Positions 42,391 to 42,426 of a DNA stretch of 42,426 bases are shown here, piece after piece (the stretch's first letter is position 1; each line of letters opens with the position of its first letter). Made by a program: the position numbers and the translations under genes. The stretch is from Nitrospinota bacterium. Lineage in GTDB: Bacteria; Nitrospinota_A; UBA7883; JACRGQ01. Under the pieces are notes generated by a model, which was not told the origin of the DNA, ran no database searches, and worked only from the letters and a program-made list of their open reading frames with translations. The stretch covers positions 1 through 42,426 of the forward strand of contig JAOUMJ010000026.1 of the NCBI GenBank assembly GCA_029881495.1, written 5' to 3'.

Positions 42391-42426
42391 TCTAAGCAGG
42401 CAGATGTATATAAAGCGTTGTTTGCC

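Overview
The window holds an almost complete gene cluster for an extracellular contractile injection system (eCIS, the Afp/PVC/phage tail-like group), set between respiratory genes. Nearly every gene is on the minus strand, so the transcriptional order runs from high to low coordinates. The host is probably a Gram-negative environmental bacterium: there is a cbb3 oxidase (ccoNO), an IscR-like Rrf2 regulator and a small four-heme cytochrome. No marker fixes the phylum; a Deltaproteobacteria- or Nitrospina-like respirer would fit, but this is inference.

Layout: (1) 41.3-42.4 kb, tetraheme c-type cytochrome and a two-TM HAMP protein, ending at a strong hairpin terminator. (2) 40.85-41.27 kb, AT-rich intergenic region with a candidate promoter for the first eCIS block. 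(3) 30.2-40.85 kb, eCIS block A: sheath, tube, zinc-ribbon baseplate chaperone-like protein, a 627-aa disordered protein, Pvc16-like DUF4255 cap protein with a detached Ig-like domain, AAA+ ATPase, a small protein, a first eCIS-core (DUF4157) protein and a small helical protein. (4) 26.65-30.15 kb, a 1165-aa second eCIS-core protein whose C-terminus has an HNH-like RHHMP motif, a candidate cargo. (5) 26.35-26.65 kb, a near-consensus sigma70 promoter and a structured leader of about 190 nt. (6) 3.35-26.35 kb, eCIS block B: tube-initiator (CIS_tube), LysM hub protein, gpD-like hub, gpV/gp5-like spike, PAAR-like tip, gp25, two gpJ-like wedge proteins (one carrying a seven-bladed WD40 propeller), gpI-like protein with beta-helix, then giant DUF6519 proteins with Ig-like stalks and a Kelch propeller. 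(7) 0-3.3 kb, a membrane-anchored hypothetical protein, Rrf2 regulator, ccoN and the 5' part of ccoO.

Together blocks A and B supply sheath, tube, cap, ATPase, hub, spike, tip, wedge and probable receptor-binding fibres. No capsid, portal, terminase, integrase or TssJLM membrane complex is seen, so this is neither an intact prophage nor a T6SS. The most unusual points are the WD40 propeller inside a baseplate wedge protein, a separate Kelch propeller on a fibre-like protein, two places where one predicted protein is split by a -1 frame change (one exactly at an A7 slippery run), two eCIS-core proteins in one locus, and a 12-nt motif shared by both eCIS leaders.
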